DNA of 58,667 bases, taken from the NCBI RefSeq assembly GCF_000379425.1, contig NZ_KB902189.1:1-58667 (forward strand). The letters run 5' to 3'. Numbering within the stretch: the stretch's first letter is position 1; each line of letters begins with the position of its first letter. The position numbers and the translations under genes were made by a program. Below, piece by piece: positions 28,455 to 38,026 of this stretch. The stretch comes from Corynebacterium lubricantis DSM 45231. GTDB taxonomy: Bacteria > Actinomycetota > Actinomycetes > Mycobacteriales > Mycobacteriaceae. A model generated the notes under the pieces. It saw only the letters and a program-made list of their open reading frames with translations. It did not search any database and was not told the origin of the DNA.

Positions 28455-31400
28455 GTGGCTGACAACAGTGACAATAACGACAATAAAAATAACTCAAACG
28501 AATCGGAAAATACTGAAAATACTCAGCGCACTGCAAAGAAAGCGACAAAGCAGACTCGCAAGCGCGCAACAAAGAAGTCGACCAAGAAGTCAACGAAGAA
28601 ATCGGCACAGAAATCGTCGGAGCAAGCTCCTGTAGAAAGCCAATTGCAGTCGTTTGATCGCTCAACCATCGGCGAGAAGATTCGCGTATTCGCGCTGGCG
28701 AAGGCGTTGGGCCTGCCGTCGAAAGACGTGGTCATCGCACTCAACGGGATGGGATTGGTCAAGGTTGCTCAATCCACGCTGACCCGCGCTGAAGCTTTAC
28801 AACTAATTGATACCCTCCAAGGTGCAGCAGCCGACCCGACGGTGGACTCGATGGTGCCGGAGGAAGTCGCAGCCGAGGTTGACGAAAAGATTCGCGAGCG
28901 GGTCCGCAAGGATGTAGCGAACGAAATTCACCAGATCGAGGTCAAGGTTGATTCGGATCTGGCCAGCGATGCTGAAGCACATGACAACGAAGCCGATGAC
29001 ACCGAGGTAGTTGCAGACGTCGCGGATACTTCCGACGAGGAACCGTTGTCGGATATCACCCCGGAGATTACACCGGCACCTGCCGAGGAGTCCTCAGTGG
29101 AAGCCTATGCTCCCGTGTTCAAGGCACCCGAGCGTGCGGAGCGCCGTCGCGCTCGTCGGACGGCGGACAGTGCCCAGCCGGGGCAGGGGAATCGTCGTCA
29201 AGCAAACTCAGCGGACAACAAGGTCGACGCCGACGAGTCTGCGCAGGACAGCGTCGCTGACCACGGTACAGACGTAGCTGACCACGACTTCGTGGTCGAC
29301 GAGGAGCAGCCAGAGCTGACCAATGAGCCGGTGGCAATCAAGGGGTCGTCGCGCTTGGAGGCGCAGCGCCGCCGCACCAGCGAGCGTCGTGCCGAAGGCC
29401 GGAAGCGCTCTCGGATCGTCTCGCAGGCCGAATTCCTGGCGCGCCGGGAGTCCGTGGAGCGCTCGATGATCGTGCGCGAACGTGAACGCCACGATCACCA
29501 TGGCCGGATCACGCAGGTCGGTGTGCTTGAGGACGGCCTTTTGGTTGAGCACTTTGTCACCTCGGATGAGAACACCTCGATGATTGGCAACATCTACTTG
29601 GGTCGTGTGCAAAACGTGCTGCCGTCGATGGAGGCCGCATTTATTGACATCGGCCAGGGTCGCAACGGTGTGCTCTATGCCGGCGAGGTGGACTGGAAGG
29701 CCGCAGGCCTCGGCGGGCGCTCGCGCAAGATCGAGCACGCACTCAAGTCCGGCGATCAGGTGGTTGTGCAGGTGACCAAGGATCCCGTGGGGCATAAGGG
29801 TGCGCGTCTGACCACGCAGATCTCCCTTGCTGGCCGCTACCTGGTCTATGTTCCGCGCGGACGCAGCGCGGGTATTTCCCGGAAGCTTCCCGCCCCGGAG
29901 CGCAAGCGCTTGAAGGACATTTTGAACAATGTCGTTCCGGGCAAGGGCGGCGCGATCATCCGCACCGCCGCCGAAGGCGTGTCAGAAGAGGCGATTGCAG
30001 CTGACGTGAATCGTCTGCATACGCAGTGGGAGGCGATCCAAGAGCAAGCGGCGAAGGAGAAATCCTCGAAGGGAGCGAAGCCTGTCACTCTTTACGAAGA
30101 GCCAAACATGCTGGTGAAGGTCATTCGTGACCTGTTCAATGAGGACTTCAAGGAATTGATCGTCGACGGCAACCGTTCGTGGAACGTCGTGCACAACTAT
30201 GTCGACAACGTCGCACCGGATCTCTCCGATCGTTTGGTGAAGTTTGATCGCGGCGCGCACGGTGGCGCGGATGCCTTCGAGGAACATCGTGTCGACGAGC
30301 AACTGCAGAAAGCACTCGGCCGGAAGGTCTGGCTGCCATCGGGCGGTACTTTGGTCATCGACCGCACCGAGGCAATGACCGTGATCGATGTGAACACCGG
30401 AAAGTTCACGGGCTCGGGCGGGTCTTTGGAAGAGACGGTCACGTCCAACAACTTGGAGGCCGCAGAGGAGATCGTGCGTCAGATGCGACTGCGCGATCTG
30501 GGCGGCATGATCATCGTCGACTTCATCGACATGATCCTGCCGGAAAACCAGGAGCTCGTCCTGCGTCGTTTGAAGGAGGCGCTGGGGCGCGATCGCACGC
30601 GCCATCAGGTCTCGGAGGTTACCTCGCTTGGCCTGGTGCAGATGACGCGAAAGCGCCTGGGCACGGGGCTTTTGGAGACCTTCTCCACGGAGTGCGAGTG
30701 CTGTGGTGGCCGTGGCATCATCGTCCAGGACGATCCCGTTGAGCACGACTCGGCGCACGATGCTGGTCATGGCCAGGCGCGCCGCGACCGGACGCAGAAG
30801 AAGCACCACAAGTCGGAACACGATCCTTCCGCACACCCTGCCGCAGTTGCGATGCATTCGCGTGAGGATGTCGCACCAGAGACCCTCTCCCACGAGGAGC
30901 AGCAGTCTCGTGAACTAACGAGCCCTGCCAAGGATTATGAGGCCCTGGCGGATTCCGTGCTTGGAACTTCAGAGCAGGCCGAACAGTCTGAACAAGTTGA
31001 AAAGTCCGGTCAGGATGAAGCGCAACCGGATGCTCAGGGTGGTACGCAGGACAGCGAAGAGTCGTCGCGACGTGGCTCGAGGCGCCGCGGACGCAGGGGA
31101 CGTGGGCGTGGTCGCGGTCGTTCGACAGACCAGTCCACCCAGGCCACCCAGGCCGACGCAAAGTCTGTGGCACAGGCTGAGACTCAAGAAGCGCCCCGCG
31201 ATGTCCCGGCTGACGTCGAACTCGACGACGGGTCCGCTGGCGTTGTCGGTGAAGGGGAGAAGTCCTTCGAGCAAGCAGTAGCAGAGTTCGAAAGCTCGCC
31301 TCGTCGCAAACGCAAGACCCGTGGGAATTCCCGTTCGGATCACCGACCACGTAAGGAAGAGTTCGTAGTCGAGGCGGCACCTGAGACAACTGAAGCTGAG

Positions 31401-31685
31401 CCAGCGAAGGCGGCTCCGAAGCGCTCGGGTGAGCCTGTAGTAGAAAAGGTCTTGGACACTCGGACATCTGGCTCGAGTCGTGGTCGTCGTCGCGCGGTCC
31501 GTAGGACCACTGTCGTGGAGACCAACCAGGCCCCGAAATCGGAGCAGGCACAGCAGCCGGCACAGCCTGCGAAGGCGCAGAAAACGGTCGAAAAAACGGA
31601 TTCTGCGCGGAAGTCTGCGCAGGGAAGTGAGCAATCACGGGGCCGTGGGCGTCGTCGTGCTACGAGAAGAAGTTCTCAAAGTTAA
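28455..31685 (+). CDS. rne: Ribonuclease E/G
   Basis: Endoribonuclease of 1076 residues that processes rRNA precursors and starts mRNA decay. A basic N-terminal stretch (KKSTKKSTKK repeats, residues 25-55) is followed by an IF2-N-like fold (KIRVFALAKALGLPSKDVV, about 75-93), then an acidic linker. The S1 domain begins near 374 (NIYLGRVQNVLPSMEAAFIDIG). The catalytic aspartates are in VIDVNTGKF (about 644) and IIVDFIDM (about 688), and the zinc-link is CECCGGRG (about 745). The C-terminal third is a disordered, Arg/Glu-rich scaffold. Starts with GTG behind AGGAGA. The unrelated-looking N-terminal extension is common in actinobacteria. Confidence 0.96.
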   Translation: MADNSDNNDNKNNSNESENTENTQRTAKKATKQTRKRATKKSTKKSTKKSAQKSSEQAPVESQLQSFDRSTIGEKIRVFALAKALGLPSKDVVIALNGMGLVKVAQSTLTRAEALQLIDTLQGAAADPTVDSMVPEEVAAEVDEKIRERVRKDVANEIHQIEVKVDSDLASDAEAHDNEADDTEVVADVADTSDEEPLSDITPEITPAPAEESSVEAYAPVFKAPERAERRRARRTADSAQPGQGNRRQANSADNKVDADESAQDSVADHGTDVADHDFVVDEEQPELTNEPVAIKGSSRLEAQRRRTSERRAEGRKRSRIVSQAEFLARRESVERSMIVRERERHDHHGRITQVGVLEDGLLVEHFVTSDENTSMIGNIYLGRVQNVLPSMEAAFIDIGQGRNGVLYAGEVDWKAAGLGGRSRKIEHALKSGDQVVVQVTKDPVGHKGARLTTQISLAGRYLVYVPRGRSAGISRKLPAPERKRLKDILNNVVPGKGGAIIRTAAEGVSEEAIAADVNRLHTQWEAIQEQAAKEKSSKGAKPVTLYEEPNMLVKVIRDLFNEDFKELIVDGNRSWNVVHNYVDNVAPDLSDRLVKFDRGAHGGADAFEEHRVDEQLQKALGRKVWLPSGGTLVIDRTEAMTVIDVNTGKFTGSGGSLEETVTSNNLEAAEEIVRQMRLRDLGGMIIVDFIDMILPENQELVLRRLKEALGRDRTRHQVSEVTSLGLVQMTRKRLGTGLLETFSTECECCGGRGIIVQDDPVEHDSAHDAGHGQARRDRTQKKHHKSEHDPSAHPAAVAMHSREDVAPETLSHEEQQSRELTSPAKDYEALADSVLGTSEQAEQSEQVEKSGQDEAQPDAQGGTQDSEESSRRGSRRRGRRGRGRGRGRSTDQSTQATQADAKSVAQAETQEAPRDVPADVELDDGSAGVVGEGEKSFEQAVAEFESSPRRKRKTRGNSRSDHRPRKEEFVVEAAPETTEAEPAKAAPKRSGEPVVEKVLDTRTSGSSRGRRRAVRRTTVVETNQAPKSEQAQQPAQPAKAQKTVEKTDSARKSAQGSEQSRGRGRRRATRRSSQS

Positions 31686-31691
31686 GGCGTT

Positions 31692-31719
31692 TTGGAGTTT
31701 GGGCCGGTTACGGTGTAAT
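31692..31719 (+). promoter_or_regulatory. Putative promoter of rplU-rpmA
   Basis: TTGGAG and TGTAAT are separated by 16 bp, a fair housekeeping-sigma promoter. It begins 7 bp after the rne stop and would yield a leader of about 150 nt ahead of rplU. Confidence 0.45.
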
Positions 31720-31738
31720 CTTTGACAGTCGCTGTTTT

Positions 31739-31847
31739 AGGGCACGCCCGCCTTGATTCCCCTTCCAGGGAATTCGGCATGAGGTAAGCGCCCTGAAGCA
31801 CATTAACAATCATTGTCCATCGAGATAATCACAAAAGTGTGATTATC
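31739..31847 (+). promoter_or_regulatory. Structured leader of rplU-rpmA
   Basis: Two elements are visible. First, AGGGC (31739-31743) pairs with GCCCT (31790-31794) and encloses an internal stem, ATTCCC with GGGAAT (31756-31761 / 31768-31773). Second, GATAATCAC-aaaagt-GTGATTATC (31824-31847) is a perfect 9-bp hairpin without a T-tract. This resembles in position the L21 autoregulatory leaders of other bacteria. Binding by L21 is an inference. Confidence 0.5.
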
Positions 31848-31876
31848 CAGCGAGTTTAGATAAGGGGTGACCCTCT

Positions 31877-32182
31877 ATGTACGCGATCGTCAAGACTGGC
31901 GGAAAGCAGTACAAGGTTGCCGAAGGCGACCTCGTCAAGGTCGAGAAGATCGAGGGTGAGCCAGGCGACGCCGTGGCTCTCACCCCGGTTCTACTTGTCG
32001 ATGGTGCCAACGTCACCACAAAGGCAGATGACCTGGCTAAGGCTGCTGTCTCTGCAGAGATCGTCGAGCACGGTAAGGGCCCGAAGATCGATATCCTGAA
32101 GTACAAGAACAAGACTGGTTACAAGCGTCGTCTCGGACACCGTCAGCCACTGACTGTTCTGAAGATCACCGGCGTTAAGTAA
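31877..32182 (+). CDS. rplU: Large-subunit ribosomal protein L21
   Basis: A 101-residue L21 ([23 protein letters not shown] start). The [17 protein letters not shown] motif near the C-terminus is the conserved rRNA-binding signature. Co-transcribed with rpmA, 31 bp downstream, and preceded by a structured leader. Confidence 0.97.
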   Translation: MYAIVKTGGKQYKVAEGDLVKVEKIEGEPGDAVALTPVLLVDGANVTTKADDLAKAAVSAEIVEHGKGPKIDILKYKNKTGYKRRLGHRQPLTVLKITGVK

Positions 32183-32213
32183 GCCGAGAAATTTTCCTTA
32201 AAGGAGGAAGAAC

Positions 32214-32492
32214 ATGGCAAGTAAGAAGGGCGCATCGTCCACCTCTAACGGTCGTGACTCCGAGGCAAAGCGTCTTGGCGTTAAGCGTTTCGGTGGTCAG
32301 CAGGTGAAGGCAGGCGAGATCATCATCCGTCAGCGTGGTACCAAGTTCCACCCAGGTGAGAACGTGGGCCGCGGCGGCGACGACACTCTCTTTGCTCTTG
32401 CAGCTGGCTCCGTTCAGTTCGGTATCAAGCGCAACCGTCGCATTGTCAACATCGTTCCTGCTCAAGAGCAGGTCGCTGAAGCAACTGCGTAA
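32214..32492 (+). CDS. rpmA: Large-subunit ribosomal protein L27
   Basis: A 92-residue L27 whose N-terminal tail ([16 protein letters not shown]) reaches the peptidyl transferase centre. The signature [28 protein letters not shown] is intact. No cleaved N-terminal extension as in Firmicutes is present. The ribosome binding site AAAGGAGG is near-perfect. A strong terminator follows. Confidence 0.97.
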   Translation: MASKKGASSTSNGRDSEAKRLGVKRFGGQQVKAGEIIIRQRGTKFHPGENVGRGGDDTLFALAAGSVQFGIKRNRRIVNIVPAQEQVAEATA

Positions 32493-32500
32493 GCTTTCAT

Positions 32501-32555
32501 AAAACTAATACCGCTACTCCCCGGAGCCCGGGTGAGTGGCGGTATTAGTTTTTTT
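32501..32555 (+). terminator. Rho-independent terminator after rpmA
   Basis: Fourteen-bp perfect outer stem (AAAACTAATACCGC with GCGGTATTAGTTTT), an inner CCCGG/CCGGG stem and a run of T after it. The A/T flanks make it usable for the convergent gene at 32583 as well. Confidence 0.9.
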
Positions 32556-32582
32556 AAGCAATCGGAGCAATTAACTGAACAC

Positions 32583-33311
32583 TTAGTGGTCGTGATCGCG
32601 GTAATCAATGGCAGCTTCGGGAATTTCCAAGTGCTTCCACGGGTACTGCGAACGCAACCCCTTGTCACGGTTTATAAAGCTAGAGAAGATGCTTTGGACC
32701 TCGTCGAGTGACGCGATCCGGGTCTGCCAGTGCTTCGCCACCGATCCCTGACGCAGCTCGACTAACCAGTCAGCCGATTCAGCGGAATAGGTTGCTTGGA
32801 GGTACTGCTCGGTGGCCTCGTTATCCGAGACGATGAGCATATTCGCGACGAAGTCATCGTCCGCAGCCTCAACCTGATCGGATTCGACCTCACGCAGCAA
32901 TTCCTTCACAGAACCAGGGGAGACCACGGGAAGATCTAGACTTGCGGTTTCGGTAGAAAATTCCGTGATTTCGTCGCCGACGAGGATGACTTCCTTATCG
33001 GTGGCGGTAGCCAACCCGAGATGTTGCTGAGTGGCCAGGCTAAGCAGCCACACGGCCGCATCCTGGAGGGAATCCTCGGTCACTGACACCACGAGGCAAC
33101 GATCTCCGCGCACAATCGTCGTGGAGTCCGCCAGAGTGATGCCTTCCTGTGGGAGGTGCTGAGCCTGGGCATTGATGGTGTCGCGCAGACTCAGGAGCTC
33201 CTCGGTTGTAGTGGTTTCGGCTTTGTCTAAGCGGAGGCGGAGCTGCTGCCACGCGCGACTACCCAGTAAGAGCTTCTCGTCGGGTGCGAATAGCACGAAG
33301 TCGTACGCCAT
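32583..33311 (-). CDS. Hypothetical protein
   Basis: A 242-residue soluble acidic protein (MAYDFVLFAPDEKLL...) that I do not recognise. It has no signal peptide or membrane segment. It starts at 33311 on its own strand, divergent from obg, and converges on the rpmA terminator. Codon use is like that of its neighbours, so it looks like a native gene. Confidence 0.6.
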   Translation of the reverse strand: MAYDFVLFAPDEKLLLGSRAWQQLRLRLDKAETTTTEELLSLRDTINAQAQHLPQEGITLADSTTIVRGDRCLVVSVTEDSLQDAAVWLLSLATQQHLGLATATDKEVILVGDEITEFSTETASLDLPVVSPGSVKELLREVESDQVEAADDDFVANMLIVSDNEATEQYLQATYSAESADWLVELRQGSVAKHWQTRIASLDEVQSIFSSFINRDKGLRSQYPWKHLEIPEAAIDYRDHDH

Positions 33312-33402
33312 CGGGTTCCTACTTTCATATTTGTTCGGAAAAAATCAGATTAAACCCCGAAATTCAGGATGCTCTGATTGTACTTCCTGTCATCCGGTCA
33401 TA

Positions 33403-33437
33403 TGCCCGGTTCCATTTCACTTAGTTTTAACCGGGCA
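33403..33437. promoter_or_regulatory. 9-bp inverted repeat upstream of obg
   Basis: TGCCCGGTT and AACCGGGCA are perfect inverse complements 17 bp apart, in the 176-bp divergent region. A TACCAT about 13 bp further (near 33451) may be the -10 of obg, which would place the right arm over the -35 region, as in a repressor site. It could alternatively be an mRNA hairpin if transcription starts upstream. Confidence 0.35.
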
Positions 33438-33487
33438 CAACTACTGCTACCATCAGGCACTATTACACATGCTAGAAAGGCACGATC

Positions 33488-34987
33488 ATGGCACAATTTG
33501 TTGACCGCGCAGTCCTCCACCTTCAATCTGGGGACGGCGGGCACGGATGTGTCTCCGTGCACCGCGAAAAGTTCAAGCCACTCGGTGGGCCAGACGGCGG
33601 TAATGGCGGACACGGCGGCGACGTCGTGTTTGAGGTATCCACGCAGGTACACACCCTGCTGGACTTCCAGTACCGTCCACACATCAAGGCGGGTCGCGGC
33701 GCTAACGGCGAGGGCGATCACCGCAATGGTGCCCGCGGGGAGGACCTGATCCTGCCGGTACCCGTAGGTACCGTAGTGAAAAATGCGAAGGACGAGATCC
33801 TCGCCGACCTCGTTGTTCCGGGCACCCGTTTTATCGCAGCTCAGGGTGGATTCGGCGGACTCGGCAACGCAGCGTTGGCCAGCACGAAGCGCAAGGCACC
33901 TGGTTTTGCGCTCAAGGGTGAGCCCGGCGAGATGCTGGATCTCACACTCGAGCTCAAATCCATGGCCGATGTTGGCCTCGTTGGCTTTCCTTCGGCAGGT
34001 AAATCGTCGTTAATTTCTGTTCTCTCTGCCGCGAAGCCGAAGATCGCCGACTACCCGTTCACCACCCTGAAGCCGAACCTTGGCGTGGTCAATGTCGGCG
34101 ACGACACGTTTACCATTGCCGATGTGCCAGGGCTGATCCCGGGCGCAAGCCAGGGCAAGGGGCTCGGCCTCGACTTCTTGCGCCACATTGAGCGCACCGC
34201 TGTTCTGGTGCATGTGGTCGATACGGCGAATCTGGATCCGGGCCGCGACCCGGAGTCTGATATTGAGGCACTCGAAGCGGAGCTCAATACTTATGCTGAG
34301 GCCCTCGACCACGACTCTGGTCTGGGTGATCTGCGCGATCGCCCGCGCCTGATCGTGCTGAATAAGGCCGATGTTCCGGACGCGCGCGAGCTCGCGGAGT
34401 TCGTCAAGGCGGACCTCGAGGAACGCTTCGGCTGGCCGGTGTTCATCATTTCTGCTGTCGCACGCCAGGGTCTCGACGAGCTGACGTGGGCGCTTTGGGA
34501 GATTGTGAAGAAGGCACGCAAGAAGCGTCCGAAGCCAGATAAGACTGCTGCAGCCACTGTGATCCGACCACAAGCGGTGGATCAGCGCAGTGGCATCGTT
34601 GTCGAGCCGGATCCGGAGTTCCCAGGTGCCTTCGTCGTTGTCGGCGAGAAGGTTGAGCGCTGGATTCGCCAGACAGACTTCGAAAACGACGAGGCCGTGG
34701 GCTACCTCTCGGATCGCCTGAACAAGGCCGGCGTGGAAGACAAGTTGCGCAAGCTTGGAGCGAAGGAAGGCGCGACCGTGTCCATCGGCGAGATTTCCTT
34801 CGATTGGGAGCCATCCCTGGCGGGCGATCCGACGCTGGCAGGACGTGGCCACGATGCGCGTATGCATCACACGAAGCGTGCCTCGCCTGAAGAGCGTAAG
34901 CGTGCCTCGCAGGCTCGCCGTGGTCTGATCGACGAGTTTGATTACGGCGATGAGCGTGAGGCTGAGCGCGAGCGCTGGCAGGGCTAG
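33488..34987 (+). CDS. obgE: GTPase Obg (CgtA)
   Basis: Ribosome-assembly GTPase of 499 residues. The N-terminal glycine-rich Obg domain ([10 protein letters not shown]..., residues 1-158) is followed by a G domain with [13 protein letters not shown] (about 163), [12 protein letters not shown], and [10 protein letters not shown]-terminal OCT domain occupies about 370-445, followed by a charged tail, as in other actinobacteria. It binds 50S particles and responds to nucleotide levels. proB follows 23 bp downstream. Confidence 0.96.
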   Translation: MAQFVDRAVLHLQSGDGGHGCVSVHREKFKPLGGPDGGNGGHGGDVVFEVSTQVHTLLDFQYRPHIKAGRGANGEGDHRNGARGEDLILPVPVGTVVKNAKDEILADLVVPGTRFIAAQGGFGGLGNAALASTKRKAPGFALKGEPGEMLDLTLELKSMADVGLVGFPSAGKSSLISVLSAAKPKIADYPFTTLKPNLGVVNVGDDTFTIADVPGLIPGASQGKGLGLDFLRHIERTAVLVHVVDTANLDPGRDPESDIEALEAELNTYAEALDHDSGLGDLRDRPRLIVLNKADVPDARELAEFVKADLEERFGWPVFIISAVARQGLDELTWALWEIVKKARKKRPKPDKTAAATVIRPQAVDQRSGIVVEPDPEFPGAFVVVGEKVERWIRQTDFENDEAVGYLSDRLNKAGVEDKLRKLGAKEGATVSIGEISFDWEPSLAGDPTLAGRGHDARMHHTKRASPEERKRASQARRGLIDEFDYGDEREAERERWQG

Positions 34988-35010
34988 CTCGTCCACTAGG
35001 ATTGGGGTCC

Positions 35011-36174
35011 ATGACTAGCTTTACCTCGAGCCCAGTTTCCAACCAGACCACAAACCTCTCCTCGCCGCTGCGCGATCAGATTGCCTCGGCGAAGCGCGTT
35101 GTGGTCAAGTTCGGAACCACGAGTCTGGTCAACGAGGACCTGTCCGTCAGCCGCGCGAAGATTGATCATCTTGTTGATGCGCTTGAGGCGCGCATGGCCG
35201 CAGGCTCCGACATCGTGGTGGTCTCCTCTGGTGCCGTTGCCGCCGGTCTCGCACCACTTGGCTTGAAGGTGCGCCCCCAGGATCTGGCGACCAAGCAGGC
35301 CTCGGCGGCGGTGGGCCAGATGCACCTCGCCCAGGTGTGGGCGGAGTCCTTTGCCCGCTACGGCCGTACGGTCGGCCAGGTCCTGCTCACTGCAGCAGAT
35401 GCGGGAAAACGTGAGCGCGCCCGCAACGCGCAGCGCACCATCGATCGGCTGCGCCAGTTGGGCACCGTGCCCATCGTGAATGAAAACGACACCGTGGCCA
35501 CATCGGAAATGCGCTTCGGCGATAACGATCGGCTCTCGGCGATTGTGGCGACGCTGACGGCGGCCGACGCGCTCGTGCTCCTCTCCGATGTGGACGGTCT
35601 CTACGACAAGAACCCGAGCGAGCCCGACGCACGCTTCATCGATGAGGTCCGCACCGGTCGCGACCTGTCGTCCGTCGTGGCGGGCGATGGCGGCAAGCTG
35701 GGCACCGGTGGCATGGCCTCAAAGGTGTCGGCGGCGCGCCTCGCCGCACGCGGTGGCGTTCCCGTTCTGCTCGCTGCCTCCGACCAGATTGATGTGGCGT
35801 TGAAGGACGCATCGGTGGGCACCGTGTTCCATACCCGCACCGAGGTCCAGCTCAACGCCTGGAAGTTCTGGGCGCTCTACGCTGCCGACGCTGAGGGCAT
35901 TTTGCGTCTCGACGAAGGCGCAGTCCAAGCCGTCACCCGGGGCGGCACCTCGCTGCTGGCCGTGGGCATTACTGCCGTGGAAGGCGATTTCCACGCCGGC
36001 GACATCGTGGAAATCCTTGGCCCCAACGGTGTTCAGGTGGGCCGCGGCGAGGTCAATTACGATTCCGCGGTGCTGGGAGGCATTCTGGGCAAGCACACAA
36101 ACGAGCTGCCCGAAGATCAGCGCCGCCCCGTGGTGCACGCAGATTACCTGTCCAACTTCGCGTCTAGGCTGTAG
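35011..36174 (+). CDS. proB: Glutamate 5-kinase
   Basis: First enzyme of proline synthesis, phosphorylating L-glutamate. The amino-acid-kinase domain contains [14 protein letters not shown] (near 33), [16 protein letters not shown], and [15 protein letters not shown]-terminal PUA domain (about 290-370) follows. The ATG at 35011 is used; a TTG 9 nt upstream is also possible. 387 residues, feedback-regulated type. Its partner proA lies 2.8 kb downstream, separated by three dehydrogenase genes. Confidence 0.96.
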   Translation: MTSFTSSPVSNQTTNLSSPLRDQIASAKRVVVKFGTTSLVNEDLSVSRAKIDHLVDALEARMAAGSDIVVVSSGAVAAGLAPLGLKVRPQDLATKQASAAVGQMHLAQVWAESFARYGRTVGQVLLTAADAGKRERARNAQRTIDRLRQLGTVPIVNENDTVATSEMRFGDNDRLSAIVATLTAADALVLLSDVDGLYDKNPSEPDARFIDEVRTGRDLSSVVAGDGGKLGTGGMASKVSAARLAARGGVPVLLAASDQIDVALKDASVGTVFHTRTEVQLNAWKFWALYAADAEGILRLDEGAVQAVTRGGTSLLAVGITAVEGDFHAGDIVEILGPNGVQVGRGEVNYDSAVLGGILGKHTNELPEDQRRPVVHADYLSNFASRL

Positions 36175-36176
36175 GT

Positions 36177-37097
36177 ATGAAGTTCACGTTTCTTGGTTCC
36201 CCCTGGAACGAGGTCGTCGCGGAAGTCGAAGCCGCCGGCCACGAGTACGTCCCTGATTTAGACCACGCCGATTTCCTGATTCACCGCGGCGAAGGAATCG
36301 AGGAACTCCCCGCCAACATCAAGTGGGTGCAGTACGTGTACTCCGGCATCGACCGCATCCTAGATACGATCCAGCACACCTCGCAGGCCACGGGTGTGCG
36401 CTGGGCAAATGCCTCCGGTGTCTACGGCGCCCCCGTGGCGGAGGCCGCGCTCGCACTCACGCTTTCCGTCATGCACCAGCACAAACCCGCCATCGCCGCC
36501 TCTACTTTCCAGGCCCGCGGTGAGCTCGATCGGCACACCCAAGTGCTTGCCGACGATAACCGCACCGTCACCATCCTCGGCGCGGGAGGCATTGGCAGGC
36601 GCCTGATCAAAATGCTGCAGGGATTCAACGTCACCACCCTCGCAGTGAACCGCTCCGGTCGCGACGTTCCAGGCGCTACCGAAGTGGTCACGTTTGACGA
36701 TGTCGAAAGTGTCTGGGAGCGCTCGGACGTGGTGATTAACCTCCTGCCCCTGACAGAGGACACCCTGGGGCTAATCAACAAGGATGTTTTCGCGGCTCTC
36801 CCGGATCACGCCATCGTGGTGAACGTGGGCCGCGGTCCCGTGCTCAACACTGATGATCTGGTCTACGCTCTTGAACACGGCATGATCGCGGGTGCTGGAC
36901 TGGATGTGACCGACCCGGAACCCTTGCCCGAGAACCATCGCCTGTGGCAATTGCACAACTGCATGATCACGCCGCACACAGCGACAACGGGGTCGACGGG
37001 GAGGAAATTTATCGCTCCGTACATCGTCGAAAATGCCCGCGCGTTCGAGGCAGGCGAGGAGATGCCCACGGAAATCGACCCGTGGCGGGGCTACTAG
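36177..37097 (+). CDS. D-isomer-specific 2-hydroxyacid dehydrogenase, copy 1
   Basis: A 306-residue NAD-dependent dehydrogenase with the cofactor motif ILGAGGIGRRL, and the catalytic Arg (NVGRG), Glu (DPEPL) and His (ITPHTA). The N-terminal substrate domain is short and of the type beginning MKFTFLGSPW. It starts 2 bp after the proB stop. Family members reduce or oxidise 2-keto/2-hydroxy acids; the actual substrate is unknown. It is most like copy 3 (MKFTFIGEPW start and similar HEDRLWQL...C motifs). Confidence 0.9.
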   Translation: MKFTFLGSPWNEVVAEVEAAGHEYVPDLDHADFLIHRGEGIEELPANIKWVQYVYSGIDRILDTIQHTSQATGVRWANASGVYGAPVAEAALALTLSVMHQHKPAIAASTFQARGELDRHTQVLADDNRTVTILGAGGIGRRLIKMLQGFNVTTLAVNRSGRDVPGATEVVTFDDVESVWERSDVVINLLPLTEDTLGLINKDVFAALPDHAIVVNVGRGPVLNTDDLVYALEHGMIAGAGLDVTDPEPLPENHRLWQLHNCMITPHTATTGSTGRKFIAPYIVENARAFEAGEEMPTEIDPWRGY

Positions 37098-37114
37098 TTC
37101 GCTAGGGTGGGGGC

Positions 37115-38026
37115 ATGAAATTTACTATGCTCCCGAACGTGTGGTCCGATTCCGTGGCCGATATTGAAGCTCAAGGCCACCTCCATGTCGGCCTCGACGA
37201 GTCGCCGGACATGCTGGTATTTAATGGCGGCCCCGACGATTTACCGGATCCCCTTCCCGAGAGCGTGCAAGCGGTCCAGGCGGCGTTCGCGGGCATCGAG
37301 GCACTTGATCAATCCGGCATCCTCGCCTCGTCCGGTGTGCGCTGGGCTAACGCTGCGGGTGTCTACGATGACACCGTCGCTGAGTCCGCGGTTGGCCTAT
37401 TGCTCGCCGTGCTGCATCGGCACAAAGAAGTCACCAGCTGGGAGGTGCGCCCCGAGGTCGAGGCAAAGACCGAGTTCCTCTTCGAGGACAAGACCGTCGC
37501 CATCATCGGTGCCGGCGGTATTGGGCGTCGCCTCATCGCGCTGCTGAACGCCTTCGGCACGAAGACCATCGCCGTGACCAGGACCGGCCGCGAGGTGCCA
37601 GGCGCCGACGAATCCGTGGCATTCTCTGAGGTCAACAGCGTGTGGCCTACCGCCGACTACTTCGTTATCCTCGCCCCACTGACCACCGAGACCCGCGGCA
37701 TGATCAATGCAGAGGTCTTGGCAAAGATGAAGCGCAACGCCGTCATCATCAACGTCGCTCGCGGCCCGCTCGTGGTCACCGAGGACCTCATCGCCGCCCT
37801 GCGCGACGGCACAATCGCGGGTGCGGGCCTCGATGTCACCGACCCTGAGCCGCTTCACGACGATTCGCCGCTGTGGACCATGCCAAATGTGGTGATCACC
37901 CCGCACACCGCCAACACCGCCCGCTTCTTGCATCAGCGCGTCGGCGAACTGACCGTACGCAGCTGGGAAGCCTTAGCGGCGGGGGAGCGGATGCCTACCG
38001 AGGTGGATGTCACCCGGGGTTACTAA
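37115..38026 (+). CDS. D-isomer-specific 2-hydroxyacid dehydrogenase, copy 2
   Basis: A 303-residue paralogue of copies 1 and 3, starting MKFTMLPNVWSDSV and clearly the most divergent of the three. It retains the NAD motif IIGAGGIGRRL and the Arg/Glu/His catalytic residues (NVARG, DPEPL, ITPHTA). Its stop codon overlaps the copy-3 start by one base, so all three genes lie in one operon with proB and proA. Substrate unknown. Confidence 0.9.
   Translation: MKFTMLPNVWSDSVADIEAQGHLHVGLDESPDMLVFNGGPDDLPDPLPESVQAVQAAFAGIEALDQSGILASSGVRWANAAGVYDDTVAESAVGLLLAVLHRHKEVTSWEVRPEVEAKTEFLFEDKTVAIIGAGGIGRRLIALLNAFGTKTIAVTRTGREVPGADESVAFSEVNSVWPTADYFVILAPLTTETRGMINAEVLAKMKRNAVIINVARGPLVVTEDLIAALRDGTIAGAGLDVTDPEPLHDDSPLWTMPNVVITPHTANTARFLHQRVGELTVRSWEALAAGERMPTEVDVTRGY

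Noticed and set aside
31824..31847. Terminator before rplU
   Set aside because: The hairpin lacks a following T-tract and sits in the leader of an active operon.
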